Shown here piece after piece: positions 8,138 through 15,799 of a stretch of DNA of 16,082 bases. Within the stretch, counting starts at the first letter, position 1; each line of letters opens with the position of its first letter. This stretch comes from Sandaracinomonas sp041180785 (GTDB taxonomy: Bacteria > Bacteroidota > Bacteroidia > Cytophagales > Spirosomataceae). A program made the translations under genes and the position numbers. The stretch is from assembly GCA_041180785.1 (NCBI GenBank), contig JBEGQV010000158.1, positions 1-16,082 of the forward strand, written 5' to 3'. The notes under the pieces were generated by a model. It worked only from the letters and a program-made list of their open reading frames with translations, did not search any database and was not told where the DNA came from.

Positions 8138-9199
8138 ATGAAAAAGCTTTTCTACATATTGCTTGGGTTAATACCTTTTGCATGGAGTCCTTTCAAGACC
8201 TTTGCACAAGACCCTCAGTTGTCGCAATTTTATGCCGCACCCTTGTTGATTTCTCCAGCTTTTGCTGGCATCAATAATACCTCCAAAATTAATTTCATTC
8301 ATCGCAACCAATGGCCAAATTTAATGGCCAATTATAAATATTCAGCCTTTACGGCTGAATTAGCATTGCCCGATAAAAATGCAGGAATTGGCCTTGTATT
8401 AAGCAATGACGTACAATTTGCTAATTTACGAACGACCACCTTTGCGGCGCAATATGCCTATCATGTGACACTTGCAGAAGACCAGCATATTTCTTTTGGT
8501 GTACAAACAGGGTATGTTAATAAAGGCTTGGACCTCACTAATTTAATTTGGGAAAGTCAGATGAAAGACATCCTTACGGGGTCTTCGGTAAGTGCCCCAA
8601 GTGACCCCATTGTTTCCCAATTAATTCCCAATAAGCAATATATAGACATAGGATCTGGTTTTTTAGTCAATTCCAAAAATTCCTGGTTTGGATTGAATGT
8701 AGACCATATCAATCAACCCGATAAATCTTTATTTGCTGGCTCAAGCAATATCTTGCCCATGAAATTTACTGCAGTTTTGGGCACAAAGATTCAGCTGGGT
8801 CGTTCTTTTTACAACGGCACAGTGGGTGATAATGAAAAAGAAAAAAGTTTTTCACCCGTGGTACATGTAAAAAAACAAGGCAATTACATGCAAATGGATT
8901 TGGGCGCTTATGTCACCTATGCACCTTTAGTTGCTGGGATTTGGTATCGAGGTTTACCGATCCAAAAAAATGTGTTGGGCAACTACGGATCAAGCGAATC
9001 TATCGTTTTGTTAGTTGGTTACAGAAAAGATAATTTTTCAGTAGGTTATTCATATGACACAACGGTTTCCTCCCTTGGTCCATCCAGTGGTGGTGCCCAT
9101 GAAATTTCATTGGCATATACGTTTACTTTCTGGGGAGACCCTGGCAAAGCACTTCGCAAACGTTTATTTAAACGTGGTATGGCTTGTCCGAAGTTTTAA
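8138..9199 (+). CDS. PorP/SprF family type IX secretion outer-membrane protein
   Basis: An outer-membrane beta-barrel of the PorP/SprF family. Members associate with the type IX machinery, and SprF-type paralogues are needed to export or anchor individual type-B cargo such as SprB. From ATG 8138 the protein has 353 residues. It begins with a signal peptide (MKKLFYILLGLIPFAW, cleavage likely after FAQ). The family opening QDPQLSQFYAAPLLISPAFAG follows, then HRNQWPNL, alternating beta-strand sequence, a SVGYSYD strand and the ending CPKF, all typical. I prefer ATG 8138 over an in-frame TTG at 8117, because the TTG lies inside the putative -7 element and the ATG gives a clean signal peptide. It lies head-to-head with the type-B cargo gene, suggesting a dedicated cargo/anchor pair. 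It is most likely an SprF-like accessory paralogue rather than the core PorP of the secretion machine, but that cannot be decided from sequence. Confidence 0.88.
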   Translation: MKKLFYILLGLIPFAWSPFKTFAQDPQLSQFYAAPLLISPAFAGINNTSKINFIHRNQWPNLMANYKYSAFTAELALPDKNAGIGLVLSNDVQFANLRTTTFAAQYAYHVTLAEDQHISFGVQTGYVNKGLDLTNLIWESQMKDILTGSSVSAPSDPIVSQLIPNKQYIDIGSGFLVNSKNSWFGLNVDHINQPDKSLFAGSSNILPMKFTAVLGTKIQLGRSFYNGTVGDNEKEKSFSPVVHVKKQGNYMQMDLGAYVTYAPLVAGIWYRGLPIQKNVLGNYGSSESIVLLVGYRKDNFSVGYSYDTTVSSLGPSSGGAHEISLAYTFTFWGDPGKALRKRLFKRGMACPKF

Positions 9200-9227
9200 A
9201 TGGGAGTTAGGCATTAGGGAGTAGGGG
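9200..9227. repeat. Four imperfect 7-bp units immediately after porP/sprF
   Basis: Directly after the TAA at 9197-9199 come four phased heptads at 9200, 9207, 9214 and 9221. The two middle ones read TTAGGCA and TTAGGGA, and the outer two are diverged versions with the same GG-containing pattern. They share phase and sequence flavour with the larger heptad tract beyond crtZ (9731-9898). No T-rich hairpin terminator is seen in the gap. Confidence 0.5.
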
Positions 9228-9246
9228 TTTTAACTGTAAAGGTTTA

Positions 9247-9279
9247 TTTGATAATTTCATATTTTAATTTCTACTTTTG
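9247..9279 (+). promoter_or_regulatory. Bacteroidota-type promoter for the crtZ-like gene
   Basis: TTTG at 9247-9250, a 21-bp spacer and TACTTTTG at 9272-9279 match the -33 TTTG and -7 TAnnTTTG elements at normal spacing. This is the best promoter match in the window. It predicts a start near 9284-9286 and a leader of about 20 bases before the GTG at 9307. Confidence 0.6.
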
Positions 9280-9306
9280 TAGACATTTTTTTAAAACTAG
9301 CGCATA

Positions 9307-9735
9307 GTGATAGCGACATTTCTCTTTCTTGTTACTTTTTTCACCATGGAAGGGGTGGCATGGTTTACGCATAAATACATCATGCATGGATTCATGTGGA
9401 ATTGGCATCAATCTCACCACGTTCATCATAAAAATCGATTTGAAAAAAACGATTTATTTTCAGTTATTTTTGGAATTATTTCAACACTGATTATTATCAT
9501 AGGTATTGAATATAAGTCATTTTGGTATTTATTATGGATTGGTTTAGGAATATCATTTTACGGATTATTTTACTTTCTGTTTCATGATATTATCGTTCAT
9601 AGAAGAATAAAAATTAGATTCAAAACCAAAAACAAATATTTAATTAGAATAACAAAAGCACATTATATCCATCATGAAGTTCATACGAAAGAAGGTGCAA
9701 GTGAGTTCGGTTTTTTATATACACGGAGGCGTTAG
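9307..9735 (+). CDS. crtZ: CrtZ-like beta-carotene hydroxylase (fatty-acid-hydroxylase superfamily)
   Basis: By family, a membrane di-iron hydroxylase that adds 3-hydroxyl groups to beta-carotene rings to give zeaxanthin. It is 142 residues, slightly shorter than the usual 150-170. The histidine signature is intact: H22 and H27 (HKYIMH), H34, H37-H38, H40-H41 (HQSHHVHH), H93 and H98 (HDIIVH), and H119, H122-H123 (HYIHH). FEKNDLF and EFGFLY are further family hallmarks. Hydrophobic segments are at 1-20 and about 48-90. The GTG start follows directly on an in-frame TAG (9304-9306), so no upstream start is possible. The C-terminus ends abruptly in TRRR, where relatives continue a little further. 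Its last codon and stop lie in a 7-bp repeat tract, so the end may have been rewritten. GC is about 27% over 9361-9720, against about 41% in sampled valS. No other carotenoid gene is nearby, and transfer is possible. Confidence 0.85.
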   Translation: MIATFLFLVTFFTMEGVAWFTHKYIMHGFMWNWHQSHHVHHKNRFEKNDLFSVIFGIISTLIIIIGIEYKSFWYLLWIGLGISFYGLFYFLFHDIIVHRRIKIRFKTKNKYLIRITKAHYIHHEVHTKEGASEFGFLYTRRR

Positions 9736-9898
9736 GCGTTATGGGTTATGAGTTATGTAGATGATTGTTTGTTGACTCAGATTCCTCCAAATTCTATTAT
9801 TTTCCTTACCCCATAACCAAAAACCCTTAACCCATAACTCATAACTCATAACCCCTAAAATTTCTACCATCTAACGCCTAACAACTAATAACTAAATC
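9731..9898. repeat. Heptad-repeat element with nested inverted repeats between crtZ and valS
   Basis: This tract fills most of the 177-bp gap. The left arm has heptads at 9731, 9738, 9745 and 9752, each beginning GTTA. After a non-repetitive stretch (~9760-9800), the right arm carries complementary units: CATAACT at 9833 and 9840, CATAACC at 9847, and four CTAA-initial heptads at 9871, 9878, 9885 and 9892. Two perfect inverted matches are nested: 9731-9741 with 9872-9882 (11 bp) and 9743-9757 with 9840-9854 (15 bp). The transcript could fold into a long hairpin and might act as a terminator for crtZ, although no T-run follows. The first unit contains the crtZ stop codon. It does not match a CRISPR, insertion sequence or known REP element that I recognise. 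Confidence 0.7.
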
Positions 9899-9899
9899 G

Positions 9900-9907
9900 T
9901 ATCTTTG
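9900..9907 (+). promoter_or_regulatory. TAnnTTTG-type -7 element before valS
   Basis: TATCTTTG fits the -7 consensus exactly and ends 5 bp before the valS ATG at 9913. No -33 TTG is seen at normal spacing, because the upstream DNA is repeat. If it is functional, the mRNA would start at or next to the ATG, as at nuoN. Confidence 0.4.
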
Positions 9908-9912
9908 TAGTT

Positions 9913-12537
9913 ATGATTGACAAGAATTACGCCCCGCAAGAAATTGAACAAAAGTGGTATCAGTTTTGGTTAGAAAATAAGCTTTTTGCTTCCAAACCAA
10001 ATCCTGAAAAAGAACCTTACAGCATCGTTATTCCACCCCCTAATGTAACAGGTGTGTTGCACATGGGCCACATGCTGAACAATACCATCCAAGATGTATT
10101 GATCAGAAAAGCACGTATGGAAGGTAAAGAGGCTTGTTGGGTACCTGGTACTGATCATGCTTCCATTGCTACTGAAGCAAAAGTGGTGGCAATGCTAAAG
10201 GAAAAAGGGATCGAGAAAAAAGATATTTCTCGTGAAGAATTTCTATCGCATGCTTTTGAATGGAAAGAAAAATACGGGGGTATCATTCTTGAACAATTAA
10301 AAAAATTAGGTGCTTCTTGCGATTGGGATCGTACCCGATTCACGATGGAGCCAAAACTCTATGACGCAGTCATAGAAACCTTTGTTCGACTATACAACAA
10401 AGGACTTATTTACCGTGGCGTTCGAATGGTCAATTGGGACCCTCAAGGAAAAACAGCCTTATCTGATGAAGAAGTAATCTACAAAGATGTTCAGGCAAAA
10501 TTATTTCATATCCAATACCCATTATCCGATGGGTCCGGACATGTTACCATTGCCACCACTCGTCCAGAAACCATCATGGCCGATTCAGCAATCTGTGTCA
10601 ATCCTGCTGATGAACGCTACACACACCTGCATGGCAAAAAAGTTAAAATCCCTTTAATCGACAGAGAAATTACGATAATTCCTGATGAATATGTGACCTT
10701 AGATTTTGGTACAGGTTGTTTAAAAGTTACACCTGCGCATGATTTAAACGACTACGAATTAGGCATTAAGCATAAATTACCGGTTATCGATATTTTAAAC
10801 GATGATGGGACCTTGAACGAAAAAGCTCAAATTTATGTAGGTATAGATCGTTTTGAGGCTAGAAAACGCATCGTTAAAGAATTAACTGAAAAAGGATTTT
10901 TAACTCAGACTGAAGAATATAAATCAACCGTAGGAACATCCGAAAGAACAGGAGCGGTCATTGAACCAAAACTTTCACTTCAGTGGTTCTTGAAAATGGA
11001 AGATTTAGCAAAACCTGCACTGGAAAATGTCATGAACGACAACATCCAATTGGTGCCGGCTAAATTCAAAAATACTTACCGTGTGTGGATGGAAAATGTG
11101 AGAGATTGGTGTATATCTCGACAATTGTGGTGGGGTCAACAAATACCTGCCTTCTATTTACAAGATGGAACGGTAATTGTTGCCAAAACCAAACAGGAAG
11201 CCCTGCGCATTGCTCGTGACAAATACCAATTGTTTGCCTTGGTGGAAGATGATCTTACGCAAGATCCAGATGTATTAGACACTTGGTTCTCTTCTTGGTT
11301 ATGGCCTATATCTGTTTTCGATGGCATTGAAAATCCAAACAACGAGGATATTTCCTACTATTACCCTACCAACGACTTAGTGACAGGCCCGGATATTTTA
11401 TTTTTCTGGGTAGCACGTATGATCATGGCAGGATATGAATGGAGAGGTGAATTACCTTTCAAAAATGTCTATTTAACCGGTATCGTACGAGATAAACAAG
11501 GACGTAAAATGTCTAAGTCATTAGGTAATAGTCCAGACCCATTAGACCTTATTGAAAAATATGGCGCCGATGGAGTTCGTTCTGGATTATTGTTTTCTGC
11601 ACCTGCAGGAAACGATTTATTGTTTGATGATAAGTTATGTGAACAAGGAAGAAACTTTTCTAATAAAATTTGGAATGCCTTCCGTTTGGTAAAAGGTCTT
11701 CAAGTGGAACAAGGAGCAAATCTTCCGGAACACACCTTGGCTATTGAATGGTTTCAATCGAAACTAAATCAGACAGTTGTTGAAATCCAAGACCATTTTA
11801 GCAAATTCAGAATATCAGATGCCTTGTTATCCATCTACAATTTAATTTGGGACGATTTCTGTGGCAAGTATTTAGAAATCATCAAGCCTGCTTACCAGCA
11901 ACCGATTCAATCGGAAACTTTGGAAGCAACCATGGCCTTGTTTGATCAATTAATGTGCCTTTTGCATCCCTACATGCCATTTATCACAGAAGAAATTTGG
12001 CAACACATGGAGGAAAGAAAGGTAGGTGAAAGTATTTGTCGCGCAGCATTTCCAATAGGAGGATCAATTAACCAAACATTATTAAACCAGTTTGATCAAT
12101 TGTTTGAAGTGATCACCAAAATTCGAGAAATCAGAAATTCAAAACAATTATCTCCAAAATTAGCCTTAGCCTTACATATAAAAACTGCTAATAACAGCGT
12201 TTATGAATCCACGAAGCCTATCTTATCTAAATTAGCCAATTTGGATATAGTAAGTTTCACAGAACAGCCCTTTACAGATGCGCAAACTTTTGTTGTCAAG
12301 GCAGATCAATTCTTTGTGCCCTTGGCCTTAGAGGAAAATCCAGAAGAAGTAAAGGCAGAGGCCGAAAAAGAATTAGTGTATTTAGAAGGATTCAAAAAAT
12401 CGGTAGAAGCAAAATTAGCCAATGAGCGATTTGTGCAAAATGCTAAGCCCGATTTAGTAGAAAGAGAGCGTCAGAAATTAGCAGATGCAGAGAATAAAAT
12501 TCAATCATTGAAAGAAATTTTGGCTAAGTTAGCTTAA
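9913..12537 (+). CDS. valS: Valine--tRNA ligase
   Basis: This cytoplasmic class I aminoacyl-tRNA synthetase charges tRNA-Val and edits mischarged threonine. At 874 residues it has normal length. The HIGH-type motif is HMGH (50-53) within PPNVTGVLHMGHML, followed by PGTDHASIATE. The editing (CP1) domain shows TIATTRPETIMAD and GTGCLKVTPAHD. WCISRQLWWGQQIPAF and DVLDTWFSSWLWP mark the catalytic core, and KMSKS is at 532-536. An anticodon-binding helical domain follows, and the last ~65 residues are a charged coiled coil, as expected for ValRS. The ATG at 9913 gives the standard family N-terminus (YAPQEIEQKWYQFW). The stop codon TAA (12535-12537) shares its final A with the ATG of gldB, so the two genes are probably translationally coupled. 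Confidence 0.97.
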   Translation: MIDKNYAPQEIEQKWYQFWLENKLFASKPNPEKEPYSIVIPPPNVTGVLHMGHMLNNTIQDVLIRKARMEGKEACWVPGTDHASIATEAKVVAMLKEKGIEKKDISREEFLSHAFEWKEKYGGIILEQLKKLGASCDWDRTRFTMEPKLYDAVIETFVRLYNKGLIYRGVRMVNWDPQGKTALSDEEVIYKDVQAKLFHIQYPLSDGSGHVTIATTRPETIMADSAICVNPADERYTHLHGKKVKIPLIDREITIIPDEYVTLDFGTGCLKVTPAHDLNDYELGIKHKLPVIDILNDDGTLNEKAQIYVGIDRFEARKRIVKELTEKGFLTQTEEYKSTVGTSERTGAVIEPKLSLQWFLKMEDLAKPALENVMNDNIQLVPAKFKNTYRVWMENVRDWCISRQLWWGQQIPAFYLQDGTVIVAKTKQEALRIARDKYQLFALVEDDLTQDPDVLDTWFSSWLWPISVFDGIENPNNEDISYYYPTNDLVTGPDILFFWVARMIMAGYEWRGELPFKNVYLTGIVRDKQGRKMSKSLGNSPDPLDLIEKYGADGVRSGLLFSAPAGNDLLFDDKLCEQGRNFSNKIWNAFRLVKGLQVEQGANLPEHTLAIEWFQSKLNQTVVEIQDHFSKFRISDALLSIYNLIWDDFCGKYLEIIKPAYQQPIQSETLEATMALFDQLMCLLHPYMPFITEEIWQHMEERKVGESICRAAFPIGGSINQTLLNQFDQLFEVITKIREIRNSKQLSPKLALALHIKTANNSVYESTKPILSKLANLDIVSFTEQPFTDAQTFVVKADQFFVPLALEENPEEVKAEAEKELVYLEGFKKSVEAKLANERFVQNAKPDLVERERQKLADAENKIQSLKEILAKLA

Positions 12538-13565
12538 TGAAACAACCATTTTTTTTTCTCGGATTCTTTATCAGCAGTCTTTTTTATTTAACGGCTTGTT
12601 CAGAAAAAAAAACGTCAATTGTTGACTCTGAAGAAATTTCAGTACCGATTTTTAATTTAGAAAAAGCATTTGCCGCAGCGAAATCTCCAACACAAATAGA
12701 TTCCATCTTATTGGCAAATCCAGATGTGTTAGAATTGTATTTTAAAACAAAAAAAAGCCAAAGCGCTGCTTTGGCAACTTCGTTGTTTCAATTATATCAA
12801 AATCCAGATTTTCTTAAATTCTACAAACAATCTACGGAAAAACAATTTTTCGGAAATCATACCTGGGAAACCCAATTAAAGGAAGCAATCGCTCAATTGA
12901 AACAATTGTATCCCAACCAAAAAATCCCAAAGATAAAAACGGTCTTTACAGGATTTGGGGTTGCCGGACAATACCCAACACAACATGTGGTGGTAACTGA
13001 CTCCCTCATTATGGTTGGATTAGATTATTTCATGGGAAGTAAAGGTTTATTTTTACCCCCTGATGTGTACGATTATCAAGTAAGACGTTTGGAGCCAAAT
13101 GGTTTGGCAGGTCAAATTTTATTACTCTATGCCAACTATTTCAATCAACACGTTGGCGCAAACAGAAGTTTGCTAAGTGATATGATTTGGTATGGAAAAA
13201 GCTATTATTTTGCCAAAAAATTAGTTCCTGAACTCCCCGATAGCACTTTATTTGGTTACACATCTCCTGAATTAGCAGGAGCAAATGCCTACCAAGATTT
13301 AATTTGGGAACATTTTGTGAGTAATTCATTGTTGTATAAAAAAGATGAATTTTTAAAAACCAAATATGTGGGTGAGCGACCAAAAACACCTGAAATTGGC
13401 CCTGCTTGTCCAGGTTCAATTGGTCGTTGGTTGGGCTATACAATTGTGCAGCATTACCAAGAAAAATTTCCGGACAAAAACTTATCAGACATCATGAAAA
13501 ATGGAGATGCGGATAAAATGTTAAGAGATTCGGAGTATAGAGGAAAAGGAAATTCGAAAGAATAA
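12537..13565 (+). CDS. gldB: Gliding motility lipoprotein GldB-like
   Basis: A predicted lipoprotein of the GldB family, which in Flavobacterium is required for gliding; its biochemical role is unknown. It is 342 residues with a lipoprotein signal peptide ending in the lipobox LTAC, so the mature protein starts at lipid-modified Cys21. Family landmarks are TDSLIMVGLDYFMG (~154-168), a DMIWYGKSYYFAKKLVPE stretch, FGYTSPEL, WEHFVSNSLLY, and a C-terminal PGSIGRWLGYTIVQHY followed by DKMLRDSEYRGK. The start ATG overlaps the valS stop codon by one base, and the next gene begins 1 bp after its stop. Its usual partner gldC is absent here. Two nine-base homopolymers, T9 at 12549-12557 and A9 at 12604-12612, sit within the signal-peptide and lipobox coding region. 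Distant DUF2268-type or zinc-peptidase-like proteins are alternatives; the C-terminal motifs favour GldB. Confidence 0.8.
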   Translation: MKQPFFFLGFFISSLFYLTACSEKKTSIVDSEEISVPIFNLEKAFAAAKSPTQIDSILLANPDVLELYFKTKKSQSAALATSLFQLYQNPDFLKFYKQSTEKQFFGNHTWETQLKEAIAQLKQLYPNQKIPKIKTVFTGFGVAGQYPTQHVVVTDSLIMVGLDYFMGSKGLFLPPDVYDYQVRRLEPNGLAGQILLLYANYFNQHVGANRSLLSDMIWYGKSYYFAKKLVPELPDSTLFGYTSPELAGANAYQDLIWEHFVSNSLLYKKDEFLKTKYVGERPKTPEIGPACPGSIGRWLGYTIVQHYQEKFPDKNLSDIMKNGDADKMLRDSEYRGKGNSKE

Positions 13566-13566
13566 T

Positions 13567-15375
13567 ATGGCAAAGAGACATGAAAGTTTTGGGGCAGGAG
13601 TTGACCCAAAAGATAAGGTAAAAATCAGCAAAGAAGGTATTCTGAAAGCCTTAAAGATATTTCGATTTGTACTTCCATACAAATGGACATTCATATCAGG
13701 AATTGTATTTTTAGTCCTTTCCAATTTAACAACCTTAAGTTTCCCTTTGCTTATTGGTGAAATGACAAAAGTGATTGAAGGAAAATCAAACTACGATATT
13801 AATACGGTAACGGTTTTCTTCATCAGTATTTTGGTGGTTCAAGCGATTTTATCCTTTTTCAGAATTTATACCTTCACACGGGTAAGTGAATGGGCGATGC
13901 GCGACATGCGCCAATCCTTGTATGGAAAAATTATTAGTTTGCCCATATTTCATTTTGAAAAACGCAGAGTTGGAGAAATGATGAGTCGAATTACATCCGA
14001 CATCACCCAATTACAAGACGTATTATCCATTACGATAGCTGAATTTTTTAGACAAATTTTTACATTGATTGGCGGGATTGCCTTGATTACTTATTTGTCG
14101 TGGAAGCTGACTTTGTTTATGTTATGTACCTTTCCAATACTGGTTTTGGCGGCTATTGTCTTTGGAAAATATATTCGAAAAATTGCGAAGAAGTCGCAAG
14201 ATGAATTAGCAAATACAAATATAATCGTTGAAGAAACCTTTCAATCAATTACGGCCGTAAAAGCCTTTACCAATGAACGCTGGGAAATTAAACGATATAC
14301 AGAATCTTTACAAAAAGTAGTCCAACAAGCCTTATTAGCCGCAACTTTCAGAGGAGGATTTGTGAGCTTTGTGATTTTTGCTTTGTTTGGTGGTATTGTA
14401 GCAGTAGTTTGGTTTGGGGCTAGGTTGGTTGCTAACGGGGATATTATTTTGGCTGATTTATTGACCTTTATTTTTTATACGGCATTTATTGGAGGATCTG
14501 TTGGAGGATTAGGTGACATTTATGCACAATTACAAAAAACAATTGGCGCGTCTGATCGTATTTTAGAAATTTTAGGAGATCCCTCAGAAATAGATGTAAC
14601 AAAATCAGCGGAGGTGAATGTACCAACGTTTGGACAAATTGAAATCAAGAATGTCCATTTCACCTACCCTAGTAGAAAGGAAATTGAAATTTTAAAAGGG
14701 ATAAACTTTCGGATAGAACCAGGACAAAAAGTTGCAATTGTAGGTCCATCTGGAACAGGGAAATCCACATTAGCGCAGCTAATGATGCGTTTCTATGAAC
14801 CAAACAGTGGAGAAATCCTTTTAGAGGGAAAAAATATCAATCAATTAGATATTGAATCGTGGAGAAAAATGGTAGCATTAGTACCGCAGGAGGTGTTATT
14901 ATTTGGAGGAAGTATTCGAGACAACATTGGATATGGAAAACCAGGTGCCACGCAAGAAGAAATAGAAAAAGCAGCAGAATTAGCTTTTGCGAAAGAATTT
15001 ATTGAGGCATTTCCGGAAAAATGGGATACATTGGTTGGAGAAAGAGGCGTAAAATTATCGGGAGGACAAAGACAACGAATTGCAATTGCAAGGGCTATTT
15101 TAAAAGACCCCAAGTTTTTATTATTAGATGAAGCGACGAGTGCATTGGATACAGAATCTGAGAAGTGGGTACAAAGTGCTTTAGAAGAATTAATGAAGAA
15201 TAGAACTTCGCTGATCATTGCCCACCGATTATCGACCATTCGAAATGCAGATTTAATTATTGTGATGAAAGATGGTAAGATTGTAGAAAGTGGAAATCAT
15301 GAAAAATTGATGGAGAAAAAATCGGGAGTTTACCAAAAAATGGTCAAATTGCAGACGAATCATATTAACGATTAA
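13567..15375 (+). CDS. ABC exporter half-transporter (fused membrane and ATPase domains, MsbA/multidrug type)
   Basis: An inner-membrane type IV ABC exporter that probably works as a homodimer; the substrate is unknown (lipid, drug or peptide). It is 602 residues, normal for a half-transporter. A ~35-residue charged leader precedes six expected membrane helices (~40-330), including RVGEMMSRITSDITQLQD, the intracellular-loop motif after helix 2. The ATPase domain (~355-595) has Walker A GPSGTGKST (~393-401), Q-loop VPQEVLLF, signature LSGGQ (497-501), Walker B FLLLDEATSALD (~517-528) with the catalytic Glu, and the His switch IIAHRLST. All catalytic residues are present, so no partner half-transporter need be assumed. 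It starts 1 bp after gldB and ends 1 bp before the Fur-type gene, so it is cotranscribed by position. MsbA (lipid A flippase) is possible, but the motifs cannot settle this. Confidence 0.93.
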   Translation: MAKRHESFGAGVDPKDKVKISKEGILKALKIFRFVLPYKWTFISGIVFLVLSNLTTLSFPLLIGEMTKVIEGKSNYDINTVTVFFISILVVQAILSFFRIYTFTRVSEWAMRDMRQSLYGKIISLPIFHFEKRRVGEMMSRITSDITQLQDVLSITIAEFFRQIFTLIGGIALITYLSWKLTLFMLCTFPILVLAAIVFGKYIRKIAKKSQDELANTNIIVEETFQSITAVKAFTNERWEIKRYTESLQKVVQQALLAATFRGGFVSFVIFALFGGIVAVVWFGARLVANGDIILADLLTFIFYTAFIGGSVGGLGDIYAQLQKTIGASDRILEILGDPSEIDVTKSAEVNVPTFGQIEIKNVHFTYPSRKEIEILKGINFRIEPGQKVAIVGPSGTGKSTLAQLMMRFYEPNSGEILLEGKNINQLDIESWRKMVALVPQEVLLFGGSIRDNIGYGKPGATQEEIEKAAELAFAKEFIEAFPEKWDTLVGERGVKLSGGQRQRIAIARAILKDPKFLLLDEATSALDTESEKWVQSALEELMKNRTSLIIAHRLSTIRNADLIIVMKDGKIVESGNHEKLMEKKSGVYQKMVKLQTNHIND

Positions 15376-15376
15376 G

Positions 15377-15799
15377 TTGACAGACAGCAAGCAAAAGTTA
15401 GTGCATTTTCAATTAAGGAGTACCCCTTGTAGAGAAGAGGTATTAAAGGTATTGCAGTCGAAAATTTTCGCACAGAGTCAAGGTGATATTGAATTCGTAT
15501 TATCCAATAAATTTGATCGAGTAACCATTTACAGAACTTTAAAAAGTTTTCTTACATCAGGAATCATTCATAAAGTATTAGACGACGTTGGAGGGGTAAA
15601 ATACGCACTCTGTAAGGAGTTATGTCACCATACTGACGGAACACATCATCAGCACGATCATGTGCACTTCAAATGTACAAAATGCGGACAAACTACCTGT
15701 TTAGAGGAGGTGCATATACCCAAAATTGCATTACCCGAAGGATATCAGAAACAAGAAAGTAATTTATTGATTCAGGGGGTGTGTAGGATGTGTACTTAG
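15377..15799 (+). CDS. Fur-family metal-responsive transcriptional regulator (Fur/Zur type)
   Basis: A 140-residue predicted DNA-binding repressor sensing Fe or Zn. The N-terminal winged helix includes RSTPCREEVLKVL (15-27) and the recognition region FDRVTIYRTLKSF (46-58). The dimerisation and metal domain has a His-rich stretch (H84, H85, H90, H91, H93, H95, H97). Two structural zinc pairs are C100/C103 (CTKC) and C136/C139 (CRMC), with an extra C108 and Glu110-111. The start is TTG at 15377, 1 bp after the stop of the ABC gene. No in-frame ATG exists until near the C-terminus, so an alternative initiation codon or tight translational coupling is implied. The stop codon at 15797-15799 lies in the first unit of a 7-bp repeat tract. 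Iron versus zinc specificity (or PerR/Mur) cannot be assigned. Whether it regulates its own operon is unknown. Confidence 0.9.
   Translation: MTDSKQKLVHFQLRSTPCREEVLKVLQSKIFAQSQGDIEFVLSNKFDRVTIYRTLKSFLTSGIIHKVLDDVGGVKYALCKELCHHTDGTHHQHDHVHFKCTKCGQTTCLEEVHIPKIALPEGYQKQESNLLIQGVCRMCT

Noticed and set aside
9200..9227. Telomere-like TTAGGG repeats
   Set aside because: Units are 7 bp and diverged, in an internal intergenic site of a bacterial chromosome.
9200..9906. Insertion sequence or integron cassette carrying crtZ
   Set aside because: No transposase, integrase, target-site duplication or attC-like site is seen; only the repeat tracts and base composition suggest mobility.
9736..9912. T-box or other tRNA-sensing leader for valS
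   Set aside because: No T-box consensus or Stem I architecture is visible, T-boxes are a Gram-positive-type feature, and the gap is explained by repeat arms.
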